The notes beneath the pieces were generated by a model, which saw nothing but the letters and a program-made list of their open reading frames with translations, was not told the origin of the DNA and searched no databases. From Candidatus Bathyarchaeota archaeon (lineage in GTDB: Archaea > Thermoproteota > Bathyarchaeia > Bathyarchaeales > Bathycorpusculaceae), in contig JAOZHW010000007.1 in assembly GCA_026014685.1 (NCBI GenBank), positions 434,001 to 498,000 of the forward strand: a stretch of 64,000 nt of DNA, written 5' to 3'. This document shows, in pieces, positions 1 through 8,294 of this stretch. Positions within the stretch are counted from its first letter, which is position 1. Each line of letters opens with the position of its first letter. The position numbers and the translations under genes are program-made.

Positions 1-866
1 ATGTCGCCGTCTCTCGAACGTAAATAGACGAACACTGTTGACGCCGCCACAAACACTCCAGTAGATATTGGAGAAGCCAGACTGGGCAGTCTGATAGGAT
101 GGATAATTGCGATAATGCCTATGGTTAAAAGTGAATCAGCAAGTACGTTTCCCAAAATGTTACCGATACCAATGGAACCTTCCGTTTCCGAGGCGCGAAT
201 TGCAAAAGCCATCTCGGGCAAACAAGTGCCAATAGCGACAACAAGCCCAATCAAAAACAAGGGCAACCCCAGTACCTGACTTAACTCTTGTGCTGAATCA
301 GTTACAAGTGAACTGCCTATGAATAAAACAGTAATCCCAATAATTAACATGAATATAGTTATGCCTAATCGGACTACTCTTTTTGATAATCGCATACGTT
401 CGGCAACTTCTCTGTCGCCGTGACCACTTTTAAGCAGCCAAATAACGTAGACCACAAAAGCAACTACCAGTATTCCTCCGTCGATGCTTGATATTTCTCC
501 ATCAAAAAGCAGAAATACAGGAAGGAGTACAGCGATAAAAGAGATCCGCAAATTCTTAAGCATATCTCTTGTCATCTTTTGCTCTCCTGCAATCAATACC
601 ACAACCCCAATGACTAATGTCAAGTCAGCAACGTTAGCTCCAAAAATTAACCCTAAACCGAAAGTTGATGACCCTCCAAGAGCCGACAAGATACCGATAG
701 ACAACTCAGGCAAGACCGCAAGGGTGCCCGCTATGACTACGCCCACAACAAATGCTGATAGCCGAAAGAACTTGGATAAACCTAAAAGCCGCTTAATTGC
801 TTCATCAGCACCATAAACAACTATGGCAATTCCAGCAAGAAGGATAAGAAGCGTTTCCCAAGGCAT
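1..866 (-). CDS. Sodium/calcium exchanger family membrane protein (C-terminal end cut by window edge)
   Basis: I translated this directly from the minus strand: the frame is open from an ATG at 866 to the left edge (288 codons visible, no stop), so the C-terminus lies outside. It is a polytopic membrane protein of the CaCA (NCX-like) family, which exchanges Ca2+ for Na+ or H+ across the cytoplasmic membrane. The two inverted family repeats are visible. The first contains LPELSIGILSALGG followed by FGANVADLTLVIG; the second contains CLPEMAFAIRASETEG followed by GNILGNVLADSLLTIG. The conserved acidic LPE residues of both repeats, which form the cation site in this family, are present. A TATA-like box at 891-902 lies about 25-36 bases upstream of the ATG, suggesting a leaderless transcript. 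Ion specificity cannot be read from the sequence. Confidence 0.9.
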   Translation of the reverse strand, partial: MPWETLLILLAGIAIVVYGADEAIKRLLGLSKFFRLSAFVVGVVIAGTLAVLPELSIGILSALGGSSTFGLGLIFGANVADLTLVIGVVVLIAGEQKMTRDMLKNLRISFIAVLLPVFLLFDGEISSIDGGILVVAFVVYVIWLLKSGHGDREVAERMRLSKRVVRLGITIFMLIIGITVLFIGSSLVTDSAQELSQVLGLPLFLIGLVVAIGTCLPEMAFAIRASETEGSIGIGNILGNVLADSLLTIGIIAIIHPIRLPSLASPISTGVFVAASTVFVYLRSRDGD

Positions 867-890
867 TTTTATCAAAACTTGGAATGCAGT

Positions 891-902
891 AATTTATTTA
901 AA
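891..902 (-). promoter_or_regulatory. TATA box for the exchanger gene
   Basis: On the minus strand this reads as an A/T-only element (core TTTAAATAAAT) 25-36 bases before the ATG at 866, the usual archaeal TATA distance from a leaderless start. Assigned by eye. Confidence 0.5.
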
Positions 903-1171
903 CAGTTTGCAGATTAGAGATTAGATAATGTGAAAAATGACGCATAATTTCATTATTGTGTGTATATAGCCAATTATCGTCGAGTTTTATGTATTGGAAA
1001 AAAAGGGGTGGCTATAGCTGTTTTGGTATTAATTTTATTGCTTGCTTAACAGTGTACTAGATAGAAAAGCATTGGTAAATTCTATAAAAGTAAAATTTTT
1101 TATCCACCTTTTACCGCTTAAATCTTTCCATCGATCCTCACCATCAAGGGCAAAAAAAATAAACAATAAAG
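903..1171. other. AT-rich intergenic stretch without a visible gene
   Basis: The 305 bases between the exchanger start and the next gene hold the exchanger TATA box at the left end. I find no other open frame with coding character, no tRNA fold and no clear repeat. It probably carries the divergent promoters of the two flanking genes. Confidence 0.5.
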
Positions 1172-1483
1172 TTGTTTAATTACAGGGTGTCTAAATTAAG
1201 TATACCAAAACTTGAAATTATCTCTAAGAACATTGAAGTTTGGATTAAAGAAAACTTCATCAAAGCCGTAGCTCAACCTTCAACTAAAAGTGACTTTAAG
1301 TTCGGGAAAATCGATAGAATCACCAGAGTATGGAAAAACGATGATTACTGGATAGTTGATGCTTTTATAGAGTATTCCTTTACAAACCAGAAAATCAAAA
1401 CATTCACTTTTCAGGTAGACAGTGAGGGTCAAGTTGTTGGGTTTAATTTTAATGAACCAACAAACAGCAAAGTATCGCTTTAA
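1172..1483 (+). CDS. Conserved-looking hypothetical protein, 103 aa
   Basis: A short soluble protein with no signal peptide or membrane segment. It starts from a TTG with no convincing ribosome-binding site, so the start is uncertain. The C-terminal half has the alternating pattern of a beta-sheet domain (RVWKNDDYWIVDAFIEYSF, then IKTFTFQVDSEGQVVGF), which looks like a folded domain and not a chance frame. I do not recognise the family. The gene is AT-rich and stands alone between the exchanger and the HTH-gene island. Confidence 0.6.
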   Translation: MFNYRVSKLSIPKLEIISKNIEVWIKENFIKAVAQPSTKSDFKFGKIDRITRVWKNDDYWIVDAFIEYSFTNQKIKTFTFQVDSEGQVVGFNFNEPTNSKVSL

Positions 1484-1743
1484 AAAAACCTCATAATCTT
1501 GACTTACTTTTTTTTAAAAAAAAATAACTATTAACCTACTTTTTTTACTGAATTCTCTGCTTTAGTACAATACGGGGCTTAGTGGTTAATGCCTTGTGCG
1601 CTCTAAAATTAAAAACCCAAAAAGCTGTTATTGCTCGTTTTTTAGTTTCACTAATAGTTTAATTTATTTTCTTAATGATTATACCCGACTTCACATGATG
1701 CCCGGTGTTAGCTCAAAGGACCATTTTATTTGTCCTTCTATAT

Positions 1744-1926
1744 TTAGGATTTTAGTTTATTCATAAATTCTAAGTCAGATCTAGCATCCTCAATCTTTCT
1801 CAGTGCATTCTTTCTTGAACGGGTAACGTTGGGCGTTTCCATATTTAGCCTGTGAGCAATTCTGTAATCAGACATGCCTTTGGACTTCAAACGCAAAATT
1901 GCTTTTTCTCGCTCTGTCAACACCAT
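1744..1926 (-). CDS. Small Tfx/LuxR-type helix-turn-helix protein, 60 aa
   Basis: Almost the whole protein is one helix-turn-helix unit: LTEREKAILRLKSKGMSDYRIA, a turn, then a recognition helix around NVTRSRKNALRKIEDAR. This matches the pattern of archaeal Tfx-type and LuxR C-terminal DNA-binding domains (the L-T-E-R-E opening and the G-x-S/T-x-x-x-I-A step). It probably binds DNA as a small regulator. It starts 3 bases after the stop of the 185-aa winged-helix gene, so the two are co-transcribed. It is the last gene of a minus-strand run that starts behind tRNA-Arg. Confidence 0.75.
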   Translation of the reverse strand: MVLTEREKAILRLKSKGMSDYRIAHRLNMETPNVTRSRKNALRKIEDARSDLEFMNKLKS

Positions 1927-1929
1927 AAG

Positions 1930-2487
1930 CTATGTCTCCTCATCAGAAGCACTGTGTATGCTTACGCCTTCGGGTTGCAAGTCTTTTTCTGATGCTTTGT
2001 AGGCGTCTACTCCTAAGCTTGTCATAGCCCAGCGCCAACCGCGCCGCTCAACAATCTTTGAATCCAATTCTTTAGCCAGTCGCTTATTCATGCGAATAAT
2101 CCGTCGAGTCACTTGATGTCGGGCAATCTTGAATTCAGCCAATTTGGCAGCTATGTCTTTAGGCAGTATCCCGGGAGCGCCCGCTTCAAACAGCACTTGG
2201 AGAATAGCTTTGTCTACCTCGTCGCAGCAGGCAGCCTCTTCGATAAGCGACTTCTCAAAGTGCAAGGAGTCCTTTAGGCCAGCAAAGATAACCCTAAGCA
2301 GCAGCTTTATTTCGGCTACGTCGCGGTCGAGTTTCTTGTCCTTGGCGAGTAGGTACTTGAGTTTTCCAACCTTGTCGGCTTGGCTACGCTTCGCTTTTGG
2401 CGCTTTTTGGGTTGAAATTGGCGTGTTTTGAACAGGTCTGTCGTTTGTTTCCATGTCAAAGTGCGCACTCCATGTTTTTCGCTCCAT
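1930..2487 (-). CDS. Winged-helix protein with coiled-coil N-terminus, 185 aa
   Basis: Three parts are visible: a basic, poorly ordered N-terminus (1-45), a charged helical stretch (46-90), and a winged-helix domain (about 90-165) with a recognition-helix-like segment IARHQVTRRIIRMNKRLAKE and a wing containing RRGWRWAMTSLG. The tail is acidic. No enzymatic motif is present. It is probably a DNA-binding protein of an integrated element, since it sits in a run of DNA-binding genes behind tRNA-Arg. Family not recognised. The ATG at 2487 is used; an alternative is M12 (MET-NDR). Confidence 0.7.
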   Translation of the reverse strand: MERKTWSAHFDMETNDRPVQNTPISTQKAPKAKRSQADKVGKLKYLLAKDKKLDRDVAEIKLLLRVIFAGLKDSLHFEKSLIEEAACCDEVDKAILQVLFEAGAPGILPKDIAAKLAEFKIARHQVTRRIIRMNKRLAKELDSKIVERRGWRWAMTSLGVDAYKASEKDLQPEGVSIHSASDEET

Positions 2488-2636
2488 GAATCCATGTGAC
2501 TTTTAGTACTCGGCAATCTACACCAAGCAACCGTAGAAAAGCAACTTCCGAAAAGCATGGACTTTTCCCATACCATCGATACAGCGCAGAAAGTGCTTTT
2601 GAACAGGTTTCCACAGCCAAAAACGCCCAACTCAGC

Positions 2637-3587
2637 CTAAGAGACATAACGGTTACCTCCATCAGCAGAAGCCTTAGCCACGCCTTGACTGCCTTCAGAA
2701 TCAGCAAGCTTGCAGAGGACCTCGGCAATTTTAGCTATGTCATAGCCCATCTTGTCAAGTTTGGTTAGGCTGCCTGCGATTTTCTCCAAATCATACAGGA
2801 CATTGCCCATTTGCCCCTCCAGCTTTTTGACACGCTCTGGCATCAGCAAATACTCGACTGCAGCGTCACGGCCAAGATGATCCAGCTCTCCCTCGTCTTC
2901 GCCTGGGCTATCATCTATCAGCCGTTTTGGCGTGCTTACTTCAAAGTAGCGGTTTAACAGGTTAGCTACTGGGTCGTCTATGCCTAGTTCATGGCGTCTG
3001 TTAATTTCTCCTTGGCCAAGTACGCAACCATATTTTGCCATTAAGCCTTGAGCTACTCTATCAGCTGAATTCTTAGCTAAAGTCACCAGTTCCCCGGGAC
3101 TACGCCCATACAACGTTTCAACATGAACAATCCAAGACGTCGTCGTATGCCTAACTTTGACGCCTTGCTCTAAACCCAAAAGTGCGGTCCAATTCTGCAT
3201 CTCAATCCGCTTAAAATCGCCCATCGGATAAACCCCCTCTCGCAAAATAGGGAACTTGAAAAAGCACCGATGCAACCGAAAGACGCCGCTACTGAAGAGG
3301 ACGCCTTCACAGGATATGAGAAAATTTTGACCCCGCTCAGTTAACTCATAATCGATGATGTTACTGCGCTTTAAGCGGCGGATTAAACCAGCCTTTTCCA
3401 GCTTCTTAACATAGTAAGCAACATGCTGACGCTTCCATCCACGGACACGCCCTATCTTGGCAGGGTACATTTTGACCTCTATGCCCTTTAGAATCGGCAG
3501 GACACGGGAGCGGACAGTATTGAAGTCAAATTTGACTTTTGACTTTGAAAGAGAAAAATTTTGACTTCTATCCTCGGCGCCAACCAA
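2637..3587 (-). CDS. Winged-helix DNA-binding protein with C-terminal coiled coil, 316 aa
   Basis: The N-terminal 90 residues form a winged helix (core KIGRVRGWKRQHVAYYVKKL, then KAGLIRRLKRSNIIDYELTERG), of the kind that separates strands or binds operators. The middle (about 90-230) is a mixed alpha/beta domain I do not recognise, with a conserved-looking GEINRRHELGIDDPVANLLNRY segment. The last 70 residues carry heptad-like repeats around LEGQMGNVLYDLEKIAGSL, so it probably oligomerises. The TTG start at 3587 lies 7 bases from the stop of the 136-aa gene upstream, so the two are probably one transcript. A replication or maintenance role on a mobile element is possible but unproven. Confidence 0.7.
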   Translation of the reverse strand: MVGAEDRSQNFSLSKSKVKFDFNTVRSRVLPILKGIEVKMYPAKIGRVRGWKRQHVAYYVKKLEKAGLIRRLKRSNIIDYELTERGQNFLISCEGVLFSSGVFRLHRCFFKFPILREGVYPMGDFKRIEMQNWTALLGLEQGVKVRHTTTSWIVHVETLYGRSPGELVTLAKNSADRVAQGLMAKYGCVLGQGEINRRHELGIDDPVANLLNRYFEVSTPKRLIDDSPGEDEGELDHLGRDAAVEYLLMPERVKKLEGQMGNVLYDLEKIAGSLTKLDKMGYDIAKIAEVLCKLADSEGSQGVAKASADGGNRYVS

Positions 3588-3594
3588 AACGTTT

Positions 3595-4005
3595 TCACCT
3601 CAGCTTCGGAACCACATTTTCCCTAATTCGCTGCCTAAGAGCCTCTATACCCTCATCGAGCTGTGCCAAACTCAGCAGACGTTTATCATAGAAATCGGCT
3701 AAAGCTGCTCTTAGGGAATCGCGGTTTTCAACAGTGTCTTTTATGCGAAAGAAAGCAGAGATGCCAGAAATGCCATTGACAAGGACTGGCGACGCCATGA
3801 TTTCGAACTCATCGTTTTTAGGAGTCCCGGGCGCAAAATAGCAGTGCTCCAAATACTGCCCGAAGCCGCCGTTGTAGCCAAAAACAATCCAGCGCTCATC
3901 GGTCAGCCAGTCAACAGCGTTTACCCTGCTAAGAACCAGATCCAACAAAACCCTCCTTATGCTGGATACCCTGCCCTCTCGCTTTGAATGCTGAGCAGGC
4001 TTCAC
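3595..4005 (-). CDS. Hypothetical protein, 136 aa
   Basis: Soluble protein without signal or membrane segment. It has a beta-rich middle (DERWIVFGYNGGFGQYLEHCYF) and a helical C-terminal third ending in EALRQRIRENVVPKLR. I do not recognise the family. It is followed 7 bases later by the 316-aa winged-helix gene and overlaps, in another frame, the 3' part of a start-less zinc-finger reading frame (3929-4187). Its place between that broken frame and the DNA-binding genes suggests it belongs to the same accessory block behind tRNA-Arg. Confidence 0.65.
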   Translation of the reverse strand: MKPAQHSKREGRVSSIRRVLLDLVLSRVNAVDWLTDERWIVFGYNGGFGQYLEHCYFAPGTPKNDEFEIMASPVLVNGISGISAFFRIKDTVENRDSLRAALADFYDKRLLSLAQLDEGIEALRQRIRENVVPKLR

Positions 4006-4187
4006 TTGATGCTATACGATTAACTGATTTCTTGCCCTTCATGGTGGGCTCGTTGCAGCGTCCGCACCAAGAAACGCAGTCCATACAGTAGAAAACTTGA
4101 TTACTTGAAAACTCAGAATGCGCCCAGTCTGGACTTAACCTGTCTGGAGTAAGTTGTCTAGAAAAGAAAAAAGGGGAAGAAGAACAG
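3929..4187 (-). pseudogene. Start-less zinc-finger reading frame behind tRNA-Arg
   Basis: On the minus strand a frame is open from the 3' end of tRNA-Arg to a TAG at 3929-3931. Its middle reads like coding sequence: TPDRLSPDWAHSEF, then YCMDCVSWCGRC, a C-x2-C...C-x2-C zinc-binding pattern, then NEPTMKGKKSVNRIASSE. There is no ATG, GTG or TTG upstream of the first cysteine pair; the only ATG lies inside that pair and would destroy the site. I read it as a gene whose 5' end was lost at the tRNA boundary, or one that uses an unusual start. Its 3' part overlaps the 136-aa gene in another frame by about 75 bases. Confidence 0.4.
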
Positions 4188-4206
4188 GATGAATTCGAGT
4201 CAAATA

Positions 4207-4285
4207 TGGCGGGCCCGCTGGGATTTGAACCCAGGACCTCCGGCTCCGCAGGCCGGTGTCATAATCCGTACTAGACGACAGGCCC
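4207..4285 (-). tRNA. tRNA-Arg (GCG anticodon), CCA encoded
   Basis: The minus strand folds into a complete cloverleaf. The acceptor stem GGGCCTG/CGGGCCC has one G-T pair. The D arm is closed by GTC/GAC. The anticodon stem CCGGC/GCCGG closes a 7-base loop CTGCGGA, giving anticodon GCG (reads CGC/CGU). The T arm is CTGGG/CCCAG with loop TTCAAAT. The discriminator is G73, usual for archaeal tRNA-Arg, and the terminal CCA is present in the DNA. No intron is seen. A T-rich tract follows the 3' end. Its 3' side borders the block of DNA-binding genes at 1744-4005. Confidence 0.95.
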
Positions 4286-4369
4286 AACTGTCTGTACCCT
4301 ACCAAAAAGCAGGGCAGTGTACTAAATACTTTGCTTAAACTTAAAAATAGTGGTCACAAACAACCAAGC

Positions 4370-5992
4370 CTAAACCGTTTGCTTGGGGAATTTGACGTGG
4401 AATTTGGTGCCTTCGCCGACTTTGCTCTCAAAGCCGATGGTGCCGCCCTGCGCCTCCACCAGTCGCTTTACCACCGCTAACCCAAACCCCTGCCCCTTCG
4501 ACTTCGTCGTCATTAAAGGCTGAAACACTAGGGGTTTAACTTCATCGGGGATGCCGACGCCTGTGTCTGCGACGGTTATGGTGATTGCGCCGTTTTGCTG
4601 GGTGGCTTTTATGGTTAGTCTGCCGCCGTTTGGCATAGCTTGTATGGCGTTGGTGGTGAGGTTTACTAGGATGCGTTTGAGAAAGGTGGGGTCGGCTTTG
4701 AGTTTGGGCAGTTGGCTGTCGCATACCGCCTGGGTTTCCACGTTAACTGGAACATGGACAGTTGCAACCATCTGCGGAATCGCGGTGCATAAATCCACCT
4801 CTGCCCATTCAGGCGTTAAGGGTCGCGCGAAATCCTGCAGGTCTGCGATGATTTTGTTCATGTAGTCGATTTGCTCTTGGATGCTGATTAGACTCTCTTG
4901 TACGTCTCTTTTGCATTGACTGTCAGGGGAGTTGTCGACTTCTTGCTTCATTAAATAGAGTTCGCCTGCTATAGCCTGCAGGGGATTGCGGATGTCGTGT
5001 CCAATCATGCCAGCAGTCTGACCGATAGCTGCTAAGCGTTCGGCGTTCTTTAACTGGCGGGTTCTTTCCTCTACTAGGCGTTCAAGGTTTTTTGTGTACT
5101 CAGAAAGCTTCTGTTCTGACTGTTTGCGTTCCGTAATGTCTTGCTCAACACCCATAACTCGTATGGGTATATTGTTTGCTCCGACTTCTCGGACTCTGCG
5201 CTCGGTGTGGATTACGCGGATTGTGCCGTCTTTGCGGACGATGCGGTAATCAAAACTGTCCTCTGCACTTATACCCCGACGACTTGCCATGTTTTGCTCC
5301 ATCGCTTTTCGGTCGTCAGGATGAACTAAACTCAAATATTCCTGCCTATTTGGACCAAACTCTCTGGGAGGTAAGCCGAATATGCGGAACAGTTCATCTG
5401 ACCAAAGTGCTTTATCCTCCTCGACAAGGTATTCCCAGCTGCCTACGTGGGCGATTCTCTGCGCCATCCTTAGACGTTCCTCACTTTCCATGAGCGCCTT
5501 TTGGGTTTTGACGCGTTCAGTTACGTCGTCGAATATGGCTACTGCTCCGTTTACTTTGCCGTTTTTGCTGTAGAGGGGTTTTGCGCTGACGTTAACGATG
5601 AAGCGTCTGCCGTCGGTGCGTTCGATGATTAGTGGTTGGTCTCGGAATGATTCCTCTTTGAAGAGGGCTCGGTAAGTGTAGAGTTCATGTGTGGGGCAAG
5701 GTTTCCCATTCATGCCATAAATCTTCAATTCCTGTGGGTGCTTTTCGATGGCGATGCCGCAGGGGTTTAAGCCGTGGATTTCTGTTGCTCGTCTGTTGGC
5801 ATAAACTACTCTGCCGTCTGGTTTATCAAACACCACAACCGCTGAGGGAATGTTCTCTAAAATTTGCTCTAGGCGCTCTTTGGTCATGGAGATGTTGCGG
5901 GGTGGAATGGCTGCATCTGAGGAGTCGACTTCTTCATGTCTAAAACGGGGTTTTTTGAGTTTTATGGTGGCAGAAGGAGATAACTCAACCAT
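4370..5992 (-). CDS. PAS-PAS sensor histidine kinase
   Basis: Cytoplasmic sensor kinase of 540 aa without membrane segments. Two PAS/PAC modules (about 36-160 and 168-290) are followed by a short coiled coil, then an H-box with phospho-acceptor His near 332 (MIGHDIRNPLQAI). The HATPase domain has an N-box (NLTTNAIQAMPNGG), G1 (DTGVGIPDE) and G2 (GQGFGLAVVKRL). All catalytic boxes look intact, so it should autophosphorylate in response to a ligand or redox state sensed by the PAS modules. No receiver domain is fused and no response regulator lies nearby, so the partner is elsewhere. It stands alone between tRNA-Arg and lysS. Confidence 0.93.
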   Translation of the reverse strand: MVELSPSATIKLKKPRFRHEEVDSSDAAIPPRNISMTKERLEQILENIPSAVVVFDKPDGRVVYANRRATEIHGLNPCGIAIEKHPQELKIYGMNGKPCPTHELYTYRALFKEESFRDQPLIIERTDGRRFIVNVSAKPLYSKNGKVNGAVAIFDDVTERVKTQKALMESEERLRMAQRIAHVGSWEYLVEEDKALWSDELFRIFGLPPREFGPNRQEYLSLVHPDDRKAMEQNMASRRGISAEDSFDYRIVRKDGTIRVIHTERRVREVGANNIPIRVMGVEQDITERKQSEQKLSEYTKNLERLVEERTRQLKNAERLAAIGQTAGMIGHDIRNPLQAIAGELYLMKQEVDNSPDSQCKRDVQESLISIQEQIDYMNKIIADLQDFARPLTPEWAEVDLCTAIPQMVATVHVPVNVETQAVCDSQLPKLKADPTFLKRILVNLTTNAIQAMPNGGRLTIKATQQNGAITITVADTGVGIPDEVKPLVFQPLMTTKSKGQGFGLAVVKRLVEAQGGTIGFESKVGEGTKFHVKFPKQTV

Positions 5993-6091
5993 AGATGCCT
6001 CCGGAAAAAGAAATCTCCATATAGTAATAGGGCAACAGAAAAGTTAAGGCTTTTGTCAAGCCAAAAAGGCAGTTAAAAAGAAAGGGAAGCT

Positions 6092-7705
6092 TTAGCCTTT
6101 GCTGAGCACACGCTCAAGGGCGGCAATCACGTTCTGTTTACCCATTGCCAATACGTAAGGTCCCAAACGTGGACCCTGCGGAGCACCCATCAAAACCGAG
6201 TAGAGCACTTTGAAGAAGGCTCCGGGTTTTAAGCCGTTGTCTTTGGCTGAGTTGAAGATGGCGTTTTGGATGGCGTCGGGGTCGTTTTCGGTTTGCAGTT
6301 TCAGAATCAACTCGGAGATGGCTTTGCGTTCTGTAACGGAGAGTTCCACGTTGCTTTCTTTGATTTCGTCGAAGTCGCGTGTCCAGTTCTGGGCGTATTC
6401 GATGCGTTTCTGCAGGTCTGCGTCGATTTTTTGGCCTTTCTGGAGGTAGCCGTAACTTTGAAGTTTTTCCTCGAGGTATGTGTTTAGGCATTCTTTGGGT
6501 GCCATCTTGACGAGGAACGCCATGAGGTTGTAGGGTACATGTATGCTTGGTTTAGCGGGTGGTTTCATGACGTAGCAGTACTGGTAGAGTCCTTTGAGTC
6601 GGATGGCTTCCTTTTCTCCGACCTGTTTCTTGCCAAAGTAGACATCTTCTAAACTGTCCAGTTCATTCATGTAAGAGGGGATATCGGAGACATCGAGGCT
6701 GCGTGTGCCCACGAACCGTTTAAGCATAAGCAGCAACAGCGATTGAGGTGAACCATAGTTGAACCAGACTTGTGGCGTGAATACGTTGCCTGCTGATTTG
6801 CTGATTTTTTTGCCGCCTTTGTCGAGGAACATCTCGTATTTGGCGTGGTTGGGCGGTTCAAACTTTAGGACTTCACGGCATATGCGGTCGTTAATGCGTA
6901 CCGAGTCGGCTATGTCTTTGCCATACGCTTCAAAACGGATGTCGAGCGCTTTCCAACGGGCGGCGAATTCGCTTTTCCAAGTCAGTTTGCCTTGGCCGCT
7001 TTTGATGTCTACTTCGCCCTCGTGACCACAACCCGCGATGAGTTTGCCTCTGATTTCGAGTCCTTCGCATTTGTAGGTGACTTTGTCGGTTTTGGGATCG
7101 AACTTGTATGCTCGGGTGGTGTAGAGGTGGCCGCATTTTTCGCAGACCGCAAAGAAGGGCAGGACTTCGTTGTAGGTTTCTTGTCCGACTTCTTCTTTGA
7201 TGATTTCGCCGACTTGCTTGGCGTTGGCGAGGAGGGTGCGGATTTCGTTTAGGAGAAGGCCTTTTTTGTAAACCTCGTTAGCGCTGTAGTACTTGTATTC
7301 GATGCCGCACTTATCAAGCGCCTCAAGCAACAGCGAACTCATGTGTTTGCCGTAGCTTTCATGGCAGCCGAATGGATCGGGAATGGTGGAGACGGAATAG
7401 CCGAGGTATTTCTCTAAGCTCTGAGCCATATCGGCGGGTAAGCCTGCGGGAACTTTGCGTAAGCCGTCTTTGTCGTCGCAGAAGGCAACCAACTCCGAAT
7501 TACACCCCAAATTCTTGAGTGCCAAAGTGACGGCGTAGCTGCGGCTGGCGTCTCCTAAGCTACCGATATGCGGAAAACCTGAGGCGCCTAATCCCATTTC
7601 TGTGCGCACAAGGTTCATGTCACGCTTAAGCGATTGCTCGCGTTCGATGACTTTCTTTGCCATCATGTCGTACCATGTGCCGTGGCCAACGATTTCTTCA
7701 CTCAT
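6092..7705 (-). CDS. lysS: Lysyl-tRNA synthetase, class I
   Basis: Charges tRNA-Lys with lysine in the cytoplasm. It is the class I form typical of many archaea, not the class II form. The HIGH-type signature appears as GFPHIGSLGD near the N-terminus and the KMSKS-type signature as KKISKSAGN. Between them are zinc-type cysteines (FAVCEKCGHLY and later a C..CGH pair). I place the start at the ATG at 7705 (MSEEIVGHGTWY), which fits the family; an in-frame upstream codon at 7783 would add 26 unconserved residues. The length of 537 aa is usual. The divergent intergenic region upstream holds one copy of a 43-bp repeat (7879-7921). Confidence 0.95.
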   Translation of the reverse strand: MSEEIVGHGTWYDMMAKKVIEREQSLKRDMNLVRTEMGLGASGFPHIGSLGDASRSYAVTLALKNLGCNSELVAFCDDKDGLRKVPAGLPADMAQSLEKYLGYSVSTIPDPFGCHESYGKHMSSLLLEALDKCGIEYKYYSANEVYKKGLLLNEIRTLLANAKQVGEIIKEEVGQETYNEVLPFFAVCEKCGHLYTTRAYKFDPKTDKVTYKCEGLEIRGKLIAGCGHEGEVDIKSGQGKLTWKSEFAARWKALDIRFEAYGKDIADSVRINDRICREVLKFEPPNHAKYEMFLDKGGKKISKSAGNVFTPQVWFNYGSPQSLLLLMLKRFVGTRSLDVSDIPSYMNELDSLEDVYFGKKQVGEKEAIRLKGLYQYCYVMKPPAKPSIHVPYNLMAFLVKMAPKECLNTYLEEKLQSYGYLQKGQKIDADLQKRIEYAQNWTRDFDEIKESNVELSVTERKAISELILKLQTENDPDAIQNAIFNSAKDNGLKPGAFFKVLYSVLMGAPQGPRLGPYVLAMGKQNVIAALERVLSKG

Positions 7706-7878
7706 AACTTTGCCTTCAGCCAAATAGCATGACGAGGGTATAGAAAAATGTTTAGAGCCAAAAGCGCCTGTAGCGACTTCCAAAATAAGTTCATGTTTGA
7801 GAAATCATTATTGACGGGGTAGCTGCAATTTTTCTTTGATCGCCCTAAAAGTCACAGAGCAAATCATGTAACATCAAA

Positions 7879-7921
7879 CCACGCGACGTCTCAGCGTCTA
7901 CCTCCCCTCCCTTATTTAAAG
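7879..7921. repeat. 43-bp dispersed repeat, copy A
   Basis: Begins CCACGCGAC, contains TCTCAGCG, and ends with ACCTCCCCTCCCTTAT followed by a TATA-like TTAAAG. It matches 38 of 43 positions of copy B at 13463-13505 in the same orientation. The differences cluster in one base and one triplet flanking TCTCAGCG, where each copy can form a short hairpin in its own register. It lies between divergent lysS and a small zinc-protein gene. Function unknown. Confidence 0.7.
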
Positions 7922-8029
7922 GCGGATAGCTGTTTTTGCTTTTATGAAAACTAAATCACTGCGCATATATCGGTTGATGTTAACAAAGCTTATAATCAAA
8001 AATTGCCGCAAAAGAAATTGGCGACAGTT

Positions 8030-8263
8030 ATGCCTGAGCGGAAACCTTTAAAGAAAACAGCGCCCAAACCAAAAACCACCAACAAAACGGCAAAAAAGCA
8101 AAAGGTTTACCGCACAGGTGAAAAATGCCCCGAATCAGGACTCTACGCCCACTTCTGCACGGGCAAGGGCGAAAAATCTACCATTCCCTTGTCAAAGACT
8201 GAGACGTTTCCACCCTGCCGTGCGTGTGGTTCAGTGAAGTGGACGCTGGTAATGGCTGCATAA
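8030..8263 (+). CDS. Small YjzC-like zinc-site protein, 77 aa
   Basis: A lysine-rich, disordered N-terminus (about 1-26) precedes a compact C-terminal domain, VYRTGEKCPESGLYAHF followed by PCRACGSVKWTLV. The YRTGE..P.SG.Y opening resembles bacterial YjzC-type small proteins. The four cysteines (one in EKCP, one in HFC, two in PCRACG) suggest a metal site. I choose the ATG at 8030 over a TTG at 8003. The TATA-like end of the 43-bp repeat lies about 110 bases upstream. Biochemical role unknown. Confidence 0.7.
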   Translation: MPERKPLKKTAPKPKTTNKTAKKQKVYRTGEKCPESGLYAHFCTGKGEKSTIPLSKTETFPPCRACGSVKWTLVMAA

Positions 8264-8294
8264 CCCGCTGAGTTTCAGCCACATTTGGCTTCTT

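Noticed and set aside
1570-1610. tRNA-like D-arm wording (GGGGCTTAGTGGTTAATGCC) near 1574
   Set aside because: No matching anticodon arm, T arm or acceptor 3' strand follows; chance similarity.
7706-7783. 26-residue N-terminal extension of LysRS
   Set aside because: The class I LysRS family begins near the ATG at 7705; the extension has no family resemblance.
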